A DNA stretch of 64,000 bases from JBCDHN01 sp964351855 (lineage in GTDB: Bacteria > Verrucomicrobiota > Verrucomicrobiia > Verrucomicrobiales > DEV007), in the NCBI GenBank assembly GCA_964351855.1, contig CAYGQD010000011.1, forward strand, positions 1-64,000. The letters are read 5' to 3'. The notes under the pieces were generated by a model. That model worked only from the letters and a program-made list of their open reading frames with translations. It had not been told where the DNA came from and made no database searches. Position 1 is the stretch's first letter. The number at the start of each line of letters is the position of its first letter. The translations under genes were made by a program, and so were the position numbers. Shown here in pieces: positions 18,889-27,234 of the stretch.

Positions 18889-18952
18889 AGTAAAAGAAAC
18901 AATGCGTGGGTTTTGGGAAGTCGCGCTCAGGAAACTTGCTCGTGGCAGGATC

Positions 18953-19423
18953 CTAGCAACGACCCTCGGACTTTTTGGCGAGGATTTCCAGGATTTGCTC
19001 CTCATTCTCTGCCTCGCCGAGCTGGGTGCGAATCTCCTTGCTGTTGAACATCTTCGCGATGGCAGCCAAGGTCCGCAAATGGGCGTGGTATTTGGCCTGA
19101 GGAACCACAAAGAGCACCACGAAGAAGACCGGAGCGTTGTCTAAGGCACAGAATTCGATCCCAATCTTGGACCGGCCAAAAATGGCGACGACATCATCCA
19201 GCCCCTCGACAAAGGTATGCGGAATCGCAACCCCAGAACCGATTCCGGTGCTGGTCTGTTGTTCGCGCTGGTAAAGCAGCTCGAGGACCTCCGATTTACT
19301 GGAACCGTCCAACAAATGGTTGTCCTCGAGATGATCCACCAACTCCCCAATTGCCGCCAAATGTTCCGTCTCTTTCATTTCGGGAACGATCTGGTCGACC
19401 GTGAGTAATTCGGCCAAATTCAT
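18953..19423 (-). CDS. ptsN: PTS EIIA-type (nitrogen/fructose class) regulatory protein
   Basis: 156-residue EIIA protein of the PtsN/fructose class. The phosphorylated histidine is His69 in GVAIPHT, and the conserved helix HLRTLAAIAKMF follows. No permease components sit nearby, which favours a regulatory role (EIIA-Ntr) over sugar uptake. The partner phosphodonor is not in the window. Symbol is the best guess within the family. Confidence 0.8.
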   Translation of the reverse strand: MNLAELLTVDQIVPEMKETEHLAAIGELVDHLEDNHLLDGSSKSEVLELLYQREQQTSTGIGSGVAIPHTFVEGLDDVVAIFGRSKIGIEFCALDNAPVFFVVLFVVPQAKYHAHLRTLAAIAKMFNSKEIRTQLGEAENEEQILEILAKKSEGRC

Positions 19424-19491
19424 ACTTGAGAGACTGCGTCTACTCGCAACAAAAAAGGACGGAAGCTAGATGCGAAGGCTTCAATGGCAAG

Positions 19492-20349
19492 TCACAATTT
19501 CGAGGTTTGCGGCCAGGCGTCTCCGACCACGAAAACGCGCTCCGTTTCCAGGAATTCATCCTCTTCCTGCCGCAGGAGGCAGAGCAAGACCGGCTCGGAA
19601 CGGGTCGAGAAGTGCTCATTCAGCGTCTCTTGCACCTCCGCAACGGTGCCGACATCTGCCAATTCGCCCCCCCGTCTCTCGCGGGCCAACCAGTAGGGCT
19701 TCATCAGAATTCGGGCGAAATCTGCTTCTCCGGATGCCAGCCAGGCCACATCCGCCGCGCGAATCCAAGTTCCCCGAAGATGGTCCTCGCTGAGACGTGG
19801 CGGAAGCTCGGGCGATCGGGAACGATCTGGCGGGTAAAAGATCCGCCCCTTGACAAACGCTTGGCGAATCGTGATCTCGGAGTCGTTATGCTGCTGGCTG
19901 AGCGGTAGTTGATGCTCGAAAATGCGCCGCGTCTTGCGCTCAAAGGTGTCTCCCGCGTTCGGACCGATGAAATGACTGCCCAGAGCCGCTTCTCCCGGGG
20001 AATAGAGGTAAAACTTCACCGCCGTTTCCCAGTGGATGACGGAACCGCCCTCATCTCTGAACACGAAGTCCAATTCTCCCAGCGTCCGCTCCTCGTCCTG
20101 AATTTGCAGGCCATTGGCGAGCATTTCCACTTTGCGGATATGCTCCAGCCAATACCCGATCAAGCTCTCAAAGTAGTAGCCCACCCGATGACTCGGCGGC
20201 TCCGCGAAATGGGCGGCGAAATGCTCCGGATCCAGCCTTTCCTCCTCCCAGAGGGCGGTCGCAACCTCCTCGCTCCCCGGTTTCAGGAGCGAAGGGCTCG
20301 CAATCGCCCATCTCAGGTCACGCAGCGTCTGGCTCGAATCCGCAGCCAC
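19492..20349 (-). CDS. DUF1853 family protein
   Basis: 285 residues with DUF1853 features: an N-terminal LRDLRWAIASPSLL, a GELDFVFRDEGGSVIHWETAVKF core (Glu/Asp/Glu spacing like a nuclease fold, but not proven), and a C-terminal WLARER block. The function of this family is unknown to me. It starts two bases after the pal stop and is co-directional with tolB-pal, so it is probably in that transcript. Confidence 0.75.
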   Translation of the reverse strand: MAADSSQTLRDLRWAIASPSLLKPGSEEVATALWEEERLDPEHFAAHFAEPPSHRVGYYFESLIGYWLEHIRKVEMLANGLQIQDEERTLGELDFVFRDEGGSVIHWETAVKFYLYSPGEAALGSHFIGPNAGDTFERKTRRIFEHQLPLSQQHNDSEITIRQAFVKGRIFYPPDRSRSPELPPRLSEDHLRGTWIRAADVAWLASGEADFARILMKPYWLARERRGGELADVGTVAEVQETLNEHFSTRSEPVLLCLLRQEEDEFLETERVFVVGDAWPQTSKL

Positions 20350-20351
20350 AC

Positions 20352-20924
20352 TCAGCGGTAGAATCCGAATTCCGCGCGGCGATTGGCGATATTCGCGGCC
20401 TCGTCTTCGCCGAGCTGGGCGGGATAATCTTCCCCAAAGCTCACCGTGTGAATCCGGTCAGCGGCCACGCCACTCTGGACGAGGGCGGTGCGGACGGCGA
20501 TGGCACGGAGTTCACCCAGGTTACGATTGTATTCCGCAGTTCCAGACGCGTCCGTGTGCCCCGCCATGATGAGGTTATCGGGATTCGTTCGCATGAAATC
20601 CGCGACCGACTGGATGGTGCTCTGGGCCGAGCCGGGAATCGTGTATTCGTCGAATCCGAAGGGAATCGGCGCGAAGAGGTTCCGCTTTACCGCTTCGCCA
20701 TAGAAATCGACGCCACCGGCGGGTCGACCGGTCAGCGGGATGTCTTCGGAATAGCCGCTTCCATTGGGACTCGCGTACGGTTCGTATTCGCCGGCATACG
20801 GCCCGACGTTCCCAACTTCGCCTTCGATGCCGGAATCGCGGCGTTGTCGATTCGCGCATCCCAGCATCGAAAGAATCAGTGCGGCGAGGATCAGCCGCGA
20901 AACAAGAGGATAAGGAGAGTTCAT
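20352..20924 (-). CDS. pal: Peptidoglycan-associated lipoprotein Pal
   Basis: Outer-membrane lipoprotein that binds peptidoglycan and TolB. From ATG 20924 it has a lipoprotein signal with lipobox LSMLGC (Cys23), a Gly/Pro/Tyr-rich spacer, and an OmpA-like domain with MAGHTDASGTAEYNRNLGELRA, whose Asp and Arg bind diaminopimelate. An ATG 27 bases further upstream (20951) is possible but less fitting. It directly follows tolB. Confidence 0.9.
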   Translation of the reverse strand: MNSPYPLVSRLILAALILSMLGCANRQRRDSGIEGEVGNVGPYAGEYEPYASPNGSGYSEDIPLTGRPAGGVDFYGEAVKRNLFAPIPFGFDEYTIPGSAQSTIQSVADFMRTNPDNLIMAGHTDASGTAEYNRNLGELRAIAVRTALVQSGVAADRIHTVSFGEDYPAQLGEDEAANIANRRAEFGFYR

Positions 20925-20957
20925 CAAGAGGTTAGATTTCAGTGGTTTCAAAAACGG

Positions 20958-22130
20958 TTATCGGGTCCAAGCGAGCTCGGAAACGGTGCCAAAGCCGCTC
21001 AAGACCTGGCGACGGGAGCCGGTTTCCACATCGTGGAGGTAAATCGCATTGTCCTGGACGTAGATAAGATGGCGGGAATTGGCTCCCCAGATCGGCGTCT
21101 CGGCATTGCCGCCTGAGGTGATGGTCCGGGTGGTTTGATTGCGAAAATCGTGGATCGCGACGTGGTTCTTGCCGCCTTCGCGCACATTGAAGACGAGACG
21201 ATGCCCGTCCGGCGACCAGTCGGGATCGACACAATACCCAAAGTCCAGCTTGAGGCGCTCGGGCCGACCACCCTGCGCATTCATCGTGTAAAGCTGCGGC
21301 TTTCCGGTCGCATCGCTCACGTAAACGAGTTTCCTCCCGTCTGGCGACCAGGCGGGCGAAGACTCCACCGCTTTGGAATGGGTCAGTCGACTCGCGCGCT
21401 TGCCATCCAGCCCAGCCACGAAAATTTCCGGATTCCCGGGAGAGCTCATCGTCAGAGCGAGTTTTTTGCCGTCAGGCGAGACGGCGGCACCGGAGTTGGT
21501 CCCGGGTTCACCAATGATGCGCTGGCGACTCCCGCTCGGCAGATCGATCAAATACACGTCCGCATACCCGTTTAGGTAGCCGGTGTAGGCCAGCTTTCGA
21601 CCATCCGGGCTAAAGGCCGGACTCACGCTGATGGAGTTGTCGCGAGTCAACGGCCGCACATTGCCGCCATCGTAATCACAGAGATACAGCTCCTTCTTCC
21701 CGGTTTGATTGCTGACGAAGGCGATCCGACTGCTGGCGATTCCCGGCATTCCTGAAATCGCCTCCACCACATCATCCGCGAACTGTTGGGAAAGCCTGAC
21801 AAGATTCGTTCCGCCGTAAGCGCGCCGAAAAAGCACCTTGCCTGCGGGATCGGAGACTTGCCCTTCGAGGCGATCGTTCTCCACATTGGCGCGAACCGCG
21901 TAGGCACCAGCGGTCGGTTCGACGAATCGAAAAAAGCCCGCATCCGTGAGGCATTGTTTGACCGAATTTGCCGCTACCGCTCCATCGGCCCCCAAAAAAG
22001 GCTCCAACGACAGCGGAAATCCTCGCTCCCCCGTAATCGTGATTTCAACCGGAGCGGAACTCGCAACCTGCGGAAAAAAAAGCCCGCTGGAGACCAGGAT
22101 CGCAAAAAAAAGGAAGAAGAGTGGACGCAT
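20958..22130 (-). CDS. tolB: Tol-Pal periplasmic protein TolB
   Basis: Periplasmic beta-propeller of the Tol-Pal envelope-constriction system. It has a signal peptide (MRPLFFLFFAILVSSGLFFP), a TolB N-terminal domain (about 25-140) and then five PD40 blades of the type SPDGRKLAYTG / SPDGKKLAL / WSPDGRKLVYVSD. 390 residues. tolQRA are not upstream; the next 215 bases hold no gene. Confidence 0.93.
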   Translation of the reverse strand: MRPLFFLFFAILVSSGLFFPQVASSAPVEITITGERGFPLSLEPFLGADGAVAANSVKQCLTDAGFFRFVEPTAGAYAVRANVENDRLEGQVSDPAGKVLFRRAYGGTNLVRLSQQFADDVVEAISGMPGIASSRIAFVSNQTGKKELYLCDYDGGNVRPLTRDNSISVSPAFSPDGRKLAYTGYLNGYADVYLIDLPSGSRQRIIGEPGTNSGAAVSPDGKKLALTMSSPGNPEIFVAGLDGKRASRLTHSKAVESSPAWSPDGRKLVYVSDATGKPQLYTMNAQGGRPERLKLDFGYCVDPDWSPDGHRLVFNVREGGKNHVAIHDFRNQTTRTITSGGNAETPIWGANSRHLIYVQDNAIYLHDVETGSRRQVLSGFGTVSELAWTR

Positions 22131-22345
22131 TACCTCAATTTTGCTTAAAATATTTAAAAGTCAAAATTAAGAATATGCTGAATTTTGCGAATTCGGACTT
22201 TCTCGGATTCCTAAAACTTCATCCAGCTCCGGTTGGCCCTTCCCAAGACACCCTCACATTTCCACCTTCTTCGACACATTTGGCCTGATCGGCACCGCTT
22301 TCGCTTGAAGTTTCTAACGAAATTTCTACAATCTCGCTGTTCTCT

Positions 22346-23320
22346 ATGAAGCCCTCCCCGTCTTCAGCTCCAGCTTTTGCTGGCTGGCTTTTCGCCTGCC
22401 TGCTCTTTCTGCTCGCGGCTCAGCCAGCCGCTGGAGACGCGTATGCGCACCTGGATCCGTCCGTCCGCGTCCTCATTCGACAGCTCGAAGAAAAGTATCG
22501 CGCCGGAGAACGCTACCTCCCGGGCTACGATCTCAAGGATACTGACAGTGCCCCGGGACTGCCTCGCATCTATGCTCCGACCCGGCCTCGCGATCCTTAC
22601 ACAAAGTTCAAATGGAAGGAGAACATCGTCACGACCATTTTCTGGTGTGGGGAAAAGCCGACCCAGAACAATCCGACGCCGAACAACAAGAGTTCCTGGG
22701 ACACGAAATGGCAGGAAAGCTTTGGCGGCTACGATGATCCCAATCCGGCCAGTCGCGCCTGGGACTTCCGGCCCAAAGGGTTCATTCCCGGGCAAAACAC
22801 TTTCTACATCGCCCTTCCCTACAATGACATCGCCTCCTGGAACAACCCACGGGCCGATCAAAAGCTGATTCCCTGGTACAGAGAGCGCTACAAGCACGAT
22901 GGCCGCACGATCCTCAAAGGCCAATGGATTGCGATCCGCTACGGCTCCCGCATCTGTTACGCCCAGTGGGAAGACGTCGGCCCTTTCGAAACGACAGACT
23001 TTGACTACGTTTTTGGCGATGCCAGGCCTCGCACCAAGGGGAACAAAGGCGCCGGGTTAGACGTTTCTCCCGCAGTTCGCGATTTTCTCGGGCTACGGAG
23101 TGGCGGCCTGGCGGACTGGCGCTTTGTCGAACTGGATGAAGTCCCCGCAGGCCCCTGGCGCAAATATGGGACCAACAATCCCTTCGTCAATCTTCGTGCC
23201 GCAGAAGAAGAAAAGCGCCGCCTCGCCGCCGCTGAGCAACGAGAAGAACTCCAGGCCCACATGGTCAGGCTTCGCGAGGCACGGGATTCGATCCTCCTGG
23301 AGCGTCCCCTCCCCCGCTAG
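22346..23320 (+). CDS. Secreted protein with double-psi-barrel-like region
   Basis: 324 residues with a signal peptide (about 1-30). The central part contains CYAQWEDVGPF...GLDVSPAVRDFLGL (about 205-255), a pattern shared with double-psi beta-barrel proteins such as RlpA and endolytic transglycosylase relatives (VGP then G-x-DVS-x-A). A charged coiled coil closes the protein. A cell-wall role is an inference from this resemblance. The gene converges on dcd with seven bases between. Confidence 0.6.
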   Translation: MKPSPSSAPAFAGWLFACLLFLLAAQPAAGDAYAHLDPSVRVLIRQLEEKYRAGERYLPGYDLKDTDSAPGLPRIYAPTRPRDPYTKFKWKENIVTTIFWCGEKPTQNNPTPNNKSSWDTKWQESFGGYDDPNPASRAWDFRPKGFIPGQNTFYIALPYNDIASWNNPRADQKLIPWYRERYKHDGRTILKGQWIAIRYGSRICYAQWEDVGPFETTDFDYVFGDARPRTKGNKGAGLDVSPAVRDFLGLRSGGLADWRFVELDEVPAGPWRKYGTNNPFVNLRAAEEEKRRLAAAEQREELQAHMVRLREARDSILLERPLPR

Positions 23321-23327
23321 AGGCGCG

Positions 23328-23864
23328 CTAGAACTTGTTCTTCCACATCATCGACTCCTGCGGCAGATTGGAGCGCTGATTGTATTTCGCAGAAGCTTTG
23401 GTGTCGTAGGGACGGAGAATTTCCCCCTGAACCTCGAAGTAAATCAACTGGCCCACCGGCATGCCTTCATAAACGCGAACCGGCTGCTTCACGGAAATCT
23501 CCAGGGTCCAATGATTCTTGAAGCCGACATCGCCCTTCCCCGCCGTTGCGTGAATATCAATCCCAAGGCGCCCGACGCTCGATTTTCCTTCCAGAAACGG
23601 CACCGTGGTTAGCGTCTCCGTATATTCCTGGGTGATCCCCAGATAATTGATCCCGGGCTCCAGGACAAACCCCTCCTTCGGGATCTCAAAATGGTGGATT
23701 TCATTGTGCTCCCGGGCGTCGAGAACCCGATTTTTATAGGTCGCCAGACTTTTCCCGAGATGAACATCGTAGCTATTGCTCCCCAGACACTCTCGGTCAT
23801 AGGGCTCGATGACGATGGTTCCGGCTTCAATAGCTTTGAGAATGGCGCTGTCTGAGAGAATCAT
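23328..23864 (-). CDS. dcd: dCTP deaminase
   Basis: Deaminates dCTP to dUTP for thymidylate synthesis. 178 residues from ATG 23864 (MILSDSAILKAIEAG), the usual Dcd start; a longer reading frame extends upstream without family similarity. Conserved blocks EGKSSVGRLGIDIHATAGKGDVGFKNHWTLEI and GMPVGQLIYFEV carry the active-site Ser/Arg and Glu. The C-terminus YNQRSNLPQESMMWKNKF is a little divergent, so a bifunctional dCTP deaminase/dUTPase is possible. Confidence 0.9.
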   Translation of the reverse strand: MILSDSAILKAIEAGTIVIEPYDRECLGSNSYDVHLGKSLATYKNRVLDAREHNEIHHFEIPKEGFVLEPGINYLGITQEYTETLTTVPFLEGKSSVGRLGIDIHATAGKGDVGFKNHWTLEISVKQPVRVYEGMPVGQLIYFEVQGEILRPYDTKASAKYNQRSNLPQESMMWKNKF

Positions 23865-24004
23865 GGTAGGATTGGGAACACGGATTTGCCGGACCAGCCA
23901 CCGCGTCAAGCTTTGCTGCAAAAAACCCTTTACAACCCGGAAGCTCCCCTCATATTGCCGCTCCCCGGAAATCGGGATTTTCACGCACCAACCTGTCTCA
24001 CATC

Positions 24005-24169
24005 ATGAAAGTAGTTTCCTCAGTCGGATCGGCGAAAAATCGGCACACAGATTGCCAGATCGTCAAGCGTCGTGGAACCATCTACGTCATCTGCAAGACG
24101 AACCCCAAGTTCAAGGTGCGCCAAGGGCGGACCAAGGGGACGAAGTTGAGTAAAAAGGGGATTAACTAA
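24005..24169 (+). CDS. rpmJ: Ribosomal protein bL36, zinc-free (YkgO-like) form
   Basis: 54 residues: MKVVSSVGSAKNRHTDCQIV, then KRRGTIYVICK, and a basic tail. This matches the C-minus paralogue of L36 (E. coli YkgO): only two Cys remain (17 and 30) instead of the CxxC...C/H zinc ribbon. It is about ten residues longer than usual at the C-terminus (GRTKGTKLSKKGIN). TTTACA 23929-23934 and TATTGC 23953-23958, 18 bases apart, could be its promoter. Confidence 0.9.
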   Translation: MKVVSSVGSAKNRHTDCQIVKRRGTIYVICKTNPKFKVRQGRTKGTKLSKKGIN

Positions 24170-24366
24170 GCGTCCTCTTCTGGTTTCGAGCGAGACTCGT
24201 TTTCCAGAACGTCGATATCGGCAAGCCTTTTCAATAAGGATTCCTTTTCCAGTGCCAACGCCGACTGGTCACTTACCTCGGAGGAGTTGTGGTTTCCGGG
24301 TCCCTCAGGGAATTCCTCACGGTTGACTTCGGAGAACAACACCCCGCGAAGCCTCGATACTTGCAC
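24166..24366 (-). CDS. Small hypothetical protein
   Basis: A 66-residue frame with an acidic, Leu-rich helical second half (LALEKESLLKRLADIDVLENE). It follows rarA by about 18 bases on the same strand, and its stop overlaps the rpmJ stop. It may be real or a chance frame; no family recognised. Confidence 0.35.
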   Translation of the reverse strand: MQVSRLRGVLFSEVNREEFPEGPGNHNSSEVSDQSALALEKESLLKRLADIDVLENESRSKPEEDA

Positions 24367-24384
24367 CTTGGCTGAGTCGATTAC

Positions 24385-25740
24385 TCACTTCTGGTCGAAC
24401 TGCTTCCGCCAGTAGTCCAGCCGCTCCTTAATCCGACTTTCGAGCCCGTTTCCCGTCGGCTCATAATAGCGACGGCCCTCCGGGAGATACGCTTGAGGGA
24501 CGTAGCCGCCTTCGTGATCGTGGGCATAGAGATACTGGAGATCGGCGTCTTTCGCTCCGCTGGCTTCGGCGAGTTTTTTGCGGGTTTTCGTGCGGAGATG
24601 CTCGGGGACAGCGAGGGTTCTGCCGTTTTTGACGTCATCGAGCGCCGCATTGATGCCGGCGTAGGCACGATTGCTTTTCGGGGCGGTGGCTAGGTAAACC
24701 GTGGCGTGGGCGAGCGGGATTCTCGCTTCTGGCATCCCGATGAACTCGACCGCCTGCTGAGCCGCGACCGCGACGCGGAGCGCGTTGGAATCGGCCAGAC
24801 CGACGTCTTCGCTCGCTGCGATGACGATGCGGCGCGCGATGAAGCGGATGTCTTCCCCGGCGTAGAGCATTTTTGCGAGCCAGTAGAGGGCGGCGTCGGG
24901 ATCGGAACCGCGCATCGATTTGATGAAGGCGCTGATGGTGTCGTAGTGGCCATCGCCGTCGCCATCGTAAACGACGGTCTTTTGCTGGATGGATTCTTCG
25001 GCGACTTCGAGGGTGAAATCGATCACGCCGTCTGCGTTCGGAGGGGTGGTGAGGACGCCGAGCTCGAAGGAGGTGAGGAGCTTCCGGGCATCGCCGTCGC
25101 TGGCTTCGGCGAGATGGCGCGACGCTTCCGGGTGCATCACGATCCGCTTCTTCCCGAATCCGCGTTTCGGGTCACTGATCGCCCCTTGGAGGAGCCCTTC
25201 CAAATCCTCGGTCGAGAGCGATTCGAGCTGAAACACCTGGGAGCGAGACACCAACGGGCTGTTGATGTAGAAAAACGGATTGTGGGTCGTCGCGCCGATG
25301 AATCGGACCGTTCCGCGCTCGATGTGGGGAAGGAGGACGTCTTGCTGGCTCTTGTTGAAGCGATGGATCTCATCGACGAAGAGGGTCGTCGCCTGCTTTT
25401 TGCTGCGGAGAAAGTTCGCCGCCAGTTCCACGGATTCGCGAATCTCCTTCACGTTGCTCTCCACCCCACTGAGATTGACGAAGCGCGTTTCCGTCTGATT
25501 CGCAATGAGCTGGGCCAAGCTGGTTTTGCCGACCCCGGGCGGCCCGTAAAAGATGAGCGAGGTAAAACGATCCGCCTCAACCGCGCGGCGCAGCAGCTTA
25601 CCGGGACCCAAGATGTGTTGCTGCCCCACATACTCGTCCAGATTCCGAGGACGCATCCGGGCAGCCAGCGGGGCATGGCTGGAAACGGCAGCCTCATTCG
25701 AGGCCGATTCTTCTGGGAAATCATCAAAAAGCTCGCTCAT
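24385..25740 (-). CDS. rarA: Replication-associated recombination protein RarA (MgsA)
   Basis: Clamp-loader-like AAA+ ATPase acting at stalled forks. 451 residues: Walker A FYGPPGVGKTSLAQL (about 60-75), Walker B LFVDEIHRFNKSQQD, sensor GATTHNPFF, and the C-terminal tetramerisation domain with YDGDGDGHYDTISAFIKSMRGSDPDAALYWLAKM, which is diagnostic for RarA. It lies 30 bases after the copper-monooxygenase gene on the same strand. Confidence 0.95.
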   Translation of the reverse strand: MSELFDDFPEESASNEAAVSSHAPLAARMRPRNLDEYVGQQHILGPGKLLRRAVEADRFTSLIFYGPPGVGKTSLAQLIANQTETRFVNLSGVESNVKEIRESVELAANFLRSKKQATTLFVDEIHRFNKSQQDVLLPHIERGTVRFIGATTHNPFFYINSPLVSRSQVFQLESLSTEDLEGLLQGAISDPKRGFGKKRIVMHPEASRHLAEASDGDARKLLTSFELGVLTTPPNADGVIDFTLEVAEESIQQKTVVYDGDGDGHYDTISAFIKSMRGSDPDAALYWLAKMLYAGEDIRFIARRIVIAASEDVGLADSNALRVAVAAQQAVEFIGMPEARIPLAHATVYLATAPKSNRAYAGINAALDDVKNGRTLAVPEHLRTKTRKKLAEASGAKDADLQYLYAHDHEGGYVPQAYLPEGRRYYEPTGNGLESRIKERLDYWRKQFDQK

Positions 25741-25770
25741 GGCAGGGTCCTCATCAGTTGTGGCCGAGTT

Positions 25771-27234
25771 TCAAGGAAGAGGATTCTGCAAGGTCGCCCG
25801 GGCGGAACGGCGTTCCTCGAAGCCGAGAAATCCATCCCCGTTTTCGTCGAATCGAGCAATCGCCTTTTCTCGAAGCTCGCCGAACACGGTCAGCTTTTCC
25901 GGTCGCAGCACGTGTTCTCCAGCGCACCAGATGAGATGTTCGCGATAGGCGCTCCGCAGCGTTTTCAACCGCGCCGCGTTTTGTTCGCGATCGCCTGCGG
26001 GAATGACAAAGAGATCGATACTTCCCATTTCGTCATAGGATTCGAATCCCCAACGGACCCGCACCGGCGGCACCACGGGATTATCGGTCGATTCCGCCGA
26101 ATTGTCCCAGACCACGTCCACCTCCAGTCGCGTTCCGGCCGGCAGAAACACTTGCTCGACAAATCGGTAGTCTTCCTGCCAATCCATATCCCAATCCGGG
26201 ATGTTCAACAGGTTGACCGACTCGCCGCTCGGAAGCTTGGCGATCATGCGCAGCGACTTCCCCCGATAGTGAGCGTGTGCGTGGGCCCCGAACGCATGGA
26301 CCGGGACCGGTAGTTCAAAGGAATCGTGAATGGAGACATGATCGTCGCCCGGCAAGAGATCTACCCCGGAAAAGGCGCCGAAAAGCGGAGGAATCTGGAT
26401 CGCGGTGAACTCCCTCTCTGGGGGCTGATCCGTAAAATAGAGCCCGATCGTGGATTGCTCGGTCTCGGGCTTTCCACTGAGGTGAAAATGCGTTTGGATG
26501 ACGATGTCAGAGCCAGCCGGCAGGGTATGAGCAAGCCCCGGCGGAAGGGGGCGCGGCATGGCCCCGGGAACCCACCCACCGATCTGTCGCCCCCCGGCAG
26601 CATCAATCGGCATCTCGCCGAAGCCGGGTAGCTCATCCTTGGCATCGGCCTTCCGCGCATTCCCCGAATCGTCTACAAACAGAAGGGCATGGTGGACGAC
26701 GCCGGGCGTGCCGGGCCGGAACTCGACGGCCCGCAGGTATTTCTTCTCCTTGAGCCCGGTGGGGACGACGAAGTTACGATAAATGTCAGGTCCCTCGGCG
26801 GGAAGCTCGTAGGCTTTCTCCATCCGGATGACGAGATCCGGCTCGCCAAGGAACCATCCTTTCGCGAACCGGGGAGGAGGTGGCAAATCAGCCGGATCGC
26901 CCTCCGGTTGGCCCGCCTCGACCCAGGCACGGAAGGTCGCGATTTGATCGGGAGCGAGGCGTCGATCCCCTTCCAGGGCGATGTCTCCACCGATGGCGTG
27001 CCATGGCGGCATGTAGGAATCTTCAACCACGCGGAGGATGGTGCGGGCCTTGCGCGATGCATCGCGATAGCTCAGAAGCGAGAACGGACCACCCCCACCC
27101 TCGCGATGGCATTCGACACAGCTTTCCTGAAGCAGTGGCGCGATGTCGCGGGAAAAGGTGACCTCTGGAACTTCCCCCGAAAGAGGAAGTCGGAGAGCAA
27201 GAAGAAGAACAGCGAGGCAGGCGAGAAATTTCAT
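25771..27234 (-). CDS. Secreted haem/copper protein: CxxCH domain plus PHM-like monooxygenase fold
   Basis: 487 residues with signal peptide. Domain order: a cytochrome-like segment with CVECH (Cys39-His43); a two-lobed copper type II ascorbate-dependent monooxygenase-like region with VVHHALLF (lobe 1 His pair) and QTHFHLSG, FGAHAHAHYRG (lobe 2 His ligands); and a terminal EF-hand DENGDGFLGFEE. Similar three-part proteins occur in Verrucomicrobia and Planctomycetes. Substrate unknown. Its start overlaps the RND exporter stop by four bases (coupled translation), so the two probably act together. Confidence 0.8.
   Translation of the reverse strand: MKFLACLAVLLLALRLPLSGEVPEVTFSRDIAPLLQESCVECHREGGGGPFSLLSYRDASRKARTILRVVEDSYMPPWHAIGGDIALEGDRRLAPDQIATFRAWVEAGQPEGDPADLPPPPRFAKGWFLGEPDLVIRMEKAYELPAEGPDIYRNFVVPTGLKEKKYLRAVEFRPGTPGVVHHALLFVDDSGNARKADAKDELPGFGEMPIDAAGGRQIGGWVPGAMPRPLPPGLAHTLPAGSDIVIQTHFHLSGKPETEQSTIGLYFTDQPPEREFTAIQIPPLFGAFSGVDLLPGDDHVSIHDSFELPVPVHAFGAHAHAHYRGKSLRMIAKLPSGESVNLLNIPDWDMDWQEDYRFVEQVFLPAGTRLEVDVVWDNSAESTDNPVVPPVRVRWGFESYDEMGSIDLFVIPAGDREQNAARLKTLRSAYREHLIWCAGEHVLRPEKLTVFGELREKAIARFDENGDGFLGFEERRSARATLQNPLP

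Noticed and set aside
24706..26313. Plus-strand 535-codon frame opposite rarA and the copper protein
   Set aside because: Antisense to two well-supported genes; no domain signature.
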